Positions 5,663 through 6,646 of a DNA stretch of 6,646 nucleotides are shown here, in pieces; the first letter of the stretch is position 1; every line of letters begins with the position of its first letter. Location of the stretch: positions 1 to 6,646 of the forward strand of contig CAZNQW010000218.1 in the NCBI GenBank assembly GCA_964575225.1, given 5' to 3'. The DNA is from CAZNQW01 sp964575225 (GTDB lineage Bacteria > Chloroflexota > Anaerolineae > JAAYZQ01). A model generated the notes under the pieces. It searched no databases and was not told the origin of the DNA. It worked only from the letters and a program-made list of their open reading frames with translations. Position numbers and translations under genes: made by a program.

Positions 5663-6469
5663 ATGTCGACCGAAATCAACGAATCGACCCTCTGCGATAG
5701 CCAATGGCCCGGCCCGCGCCCTGGTATCACACGCCGCCAATTCCTTCAGGCCAGCGCAGTGGCTGCTGCCTCTATTTTGGCTCCGGCGGCCGCCGCCGGA
5801 GCCGCCCGAGATCGGCGCCTGTTGTCCGTCCCCTTTCGCTACCAGCGCCATACGCTCACTTGCGAAATCGCCGCGCTGCGAATGGCCGCCGAGTATTTTG
5901 GCCAAGAATTGGCCGAAGAGGCGCTGCTCAGGCTCATGCCCATCGACGAGCGCCAGCCACTCTACGAGGACGGCTACGTGGTCTGGACCGATCCCAACCT
6001 CGCCTTCCCCGGCAACTTTCGGGGCTGGCAGCTCTATCGCGATGGGCTGAAAGAGCATCCGGAACGCGCCGAGAGGGGACAGTGGGGCTATGGCATCCAC
6101 GCGCCCACCATTGCCGAGGTGGCGGTTCGCATCGGGCTCGCGGCAGAGCTGTTTGACGAGCCCGCGGCCGTCTATGCCGCCATCGACCGTCGCCGCGTGC
6201 CCATCGTCATCGTGCCCGACGGCGGGCGAGACCAGGTGCCTGTGTGGAAATGGACCACACCCCAGGGCAAGCTGGTGACTGTCATGAACGCCGAGCACTC
6301 GGTGGTGGTGCGGGGGTACGACGGTCAGACGGTGTGGGTGCACGATCCCAAAGGCAAGGTGGGGTCTTATTCTCGAGGTCAGTTCGAGAGGGCCTTTGGG
6401 ATCCTCCGCAGCGGGGTGGCCATCATGCCGGGACGCAGAATCAAACCCCGCACGTTCACACCTATGTAA
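5663..6469 (+). CDS. Tat-exported C39-like cysteine peptidase domain protein
   Basis: This 268-residue protein has a twin-arginine signal: TRRQFLQAS at 23-31, a hydrophobic Ala-rich stretch at about 32-45, and a likely cleavage site after Ala-Gly-Ala-Ala near residue 48. The mature part resembles the Peptidase_C39_2 type papain-like fold: VPFRYQRHTLTCEIAAL with candidate nucleophile Cys67, then EHSVVVRGYDG with His212, and VWVHDPKGK with Asp228. This gives the Cys-His-Asp order expected of the family. The C-terminus is basic (GRRIKPRTFTPM). The protein should be exported folded and act outside the membrane, perhaps on peptides, cell-wall material or as a non-proteolytic binding protein; the substrate is unknown. 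The start at 5663 is fixed by the upstream in-frame stop and by the signal peptide, since the next Met is residue 74. It has its own promoter and is not clearly functionally linked to the sugar genes. Confidence 0.8.
   Translation: MSTEINESTLCDSQWPGPRPGITRRQFLQASAVAAASILAPAAAAGAARDRRLLSVPFRYQRHTLTCEIAALRMAAEYFGQELAEEALLRLMPIDERQPLYEDGYVVWTDPNLAFPGNFRGWQLYRDGLKEHPERAERGQWGYGIHAPTIAEVAVRIGLAAELFDEPAAVYAAIDRRRVPIVIVPDGGRDQVPVWKWTTPQGKLVTVMNAEHSVVVRGYDGQTVWVHDPKGKVGSYSRGQFERAFGILRSGVAIMPGRRIKPRTFTPM
5779..5803. repeat. Perfect 25-nt interrupted palindrome inside the Tat-signal coding region
   Basis: Two 12-nt arms (5779-5790 and 5792-5803) are perfect inverted copies around a single central C. 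As RNA this could form a very GC-rich stem of about 10 bp with a 5-nt loop. It covers codons 39-47, the end of the hydrophobic region and the Ala-rich cleavage region. Ala, Gly and Pro codons in GC-rich DNA (GCC, GGC, CCG) can produce such symmetry by chance, so function is unproven. Confidence 0.6.
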
Positions 6470-6495
6470 GCTTGAACCAGTCTGGCTTGTCACTG

Positions 6496-6522
6496 AAGCC
6501 CTGCCTGAGCCAGGCAGGGCTT
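6496..6522 (+). terminator. Strong hairpin after the peptidase gene, probable terminator
   Basis: A perfect 12-bp stem (6496-6507 with 6511-6522) closes on a 3-nt loop, AGC, starting 26 nt after the TAA stop. The 3' arm ends in TT and is followed by GTGGCG, so there is no proper U-tract. It may act as a weak or factor-assisted terminator, or as a 3' stability element. The arms begin with AA and end with TT, so it could work on either strand. Confidence 0.6.
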
Positions 6523-6646
6523 GTGGCGTGGCCTCTTGATTGATGGAATTTGGCGAACGGTGCGTCCATTGACGAACGTCGCCCCCGCGGGAGGAGACTG
6601 TTGCAATTCCGTCTCCTTGTGGGCAAGATCGGGCCCCAAAGGGACC
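6523..6646. other. Right-edge stretch with a possible SD-containing hairpin, no gene assigned
   Basis: No convincing gene is visible. AGGAGAC (6592-6598) and GTCTCCT (6611-6617) form a 7-bp inverted repeat with a 12-nt loop. The left arm overlaps a Shine-Dalgarno-like GGAGGAG (6590-6596), and a + strand frame from a possible TTG start at 6601 stays open to the edge. All three - strand frames are also open here, which is not diagnostic in GC-rich DNA. The stretch is too short to decide between intergenic DNA and the start of a further gene. Confidence 0.35.

Noticed and set aside
5642..6493. Antisense open frame of 283 codons covering the whole peptidase gene
   Set aside because: The + strand gene has a promoter, a Tat signal and a Cys-His-Asp set. 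The antisense frame has none of these and would begin next to the terminator hairpin.
6490..6645. - strand frame entering from the right edge and ending inside the hairpin region
   Set aside because: All three - strand frames are open over this short stretch, so an open frame carries little weight. The stop would lie just beyond the terminator hairpin, which would then be inside coding sequence.

Overview
The window holds a tightly packed, GC-rich bacterial region, all on the + strand. It has a four-gene operon for making and remodelling a trehalose-type sugar (245-5617), followed by a separately promoted gene for a Tat-exported C39-like cysteine peptidase (5663-6469). The taxon cannot be fixed from the sequence. 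GC-rich genes, a leaderless-type promoter layout and the general look of the proteins suggest a Chloroflexota-like or deep Gram-positive/thermophile-related lineage; this is an inference, weakly held.

Layout. 1-244 is non-coding as far as I can see and carries the operon promoter at its right end (210-238). 245-2023 encodes an (alpha/alpha)6-barrel glycoside hydrolase of the GH63/GH37-like type. 2020-3537 encodes a GT20 trehalose-6-phosphate synthase-like enzyme. 3546-4811 encodes a GT4 retaining glycosyltransferase. 4808-5617 encodes a trehalose-6-phosphate phosphatase of the HAD superfamily. The junctions are a 4-nt overlap, an 8-nt gap and a 4-nt overlap, so the genes are almost certainly co-transcribed and translationally coupled. 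A 45-nt gap with a clear promoter leads into the peptidase gene. A perfect 12-bp hairpin (6496-6522) follows it, and the last 124 nt show no convincing gene.

How the genes may work together. The OtsA-like and OtsB-like enzymes are the classic two-step route: a nucleotide sugar plus a sugar phosphate gives a phosphorylated disaccharide, which is then dephosphorylated to trehalose or a close analogue. The GT4 enzyme sits between them and could extend or alter this product. The hydrolase at the head of the operon could degrade or trim it. A cassette for a compatible solute or a decorated trehalose is the most economical reading, but the specificities of the hydrolase and the GT4 enzyme cannot be read from sequence alone.

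The most interesting non-coding signal is that both transcription units begin the same way: an extended -10 element followed by exactly six bases and then the ATG. Both mRNAs would therefore start at or within a base or so of the start codon (leaderless), whereas the three internal genes have Shine-Dalgarno sequences.
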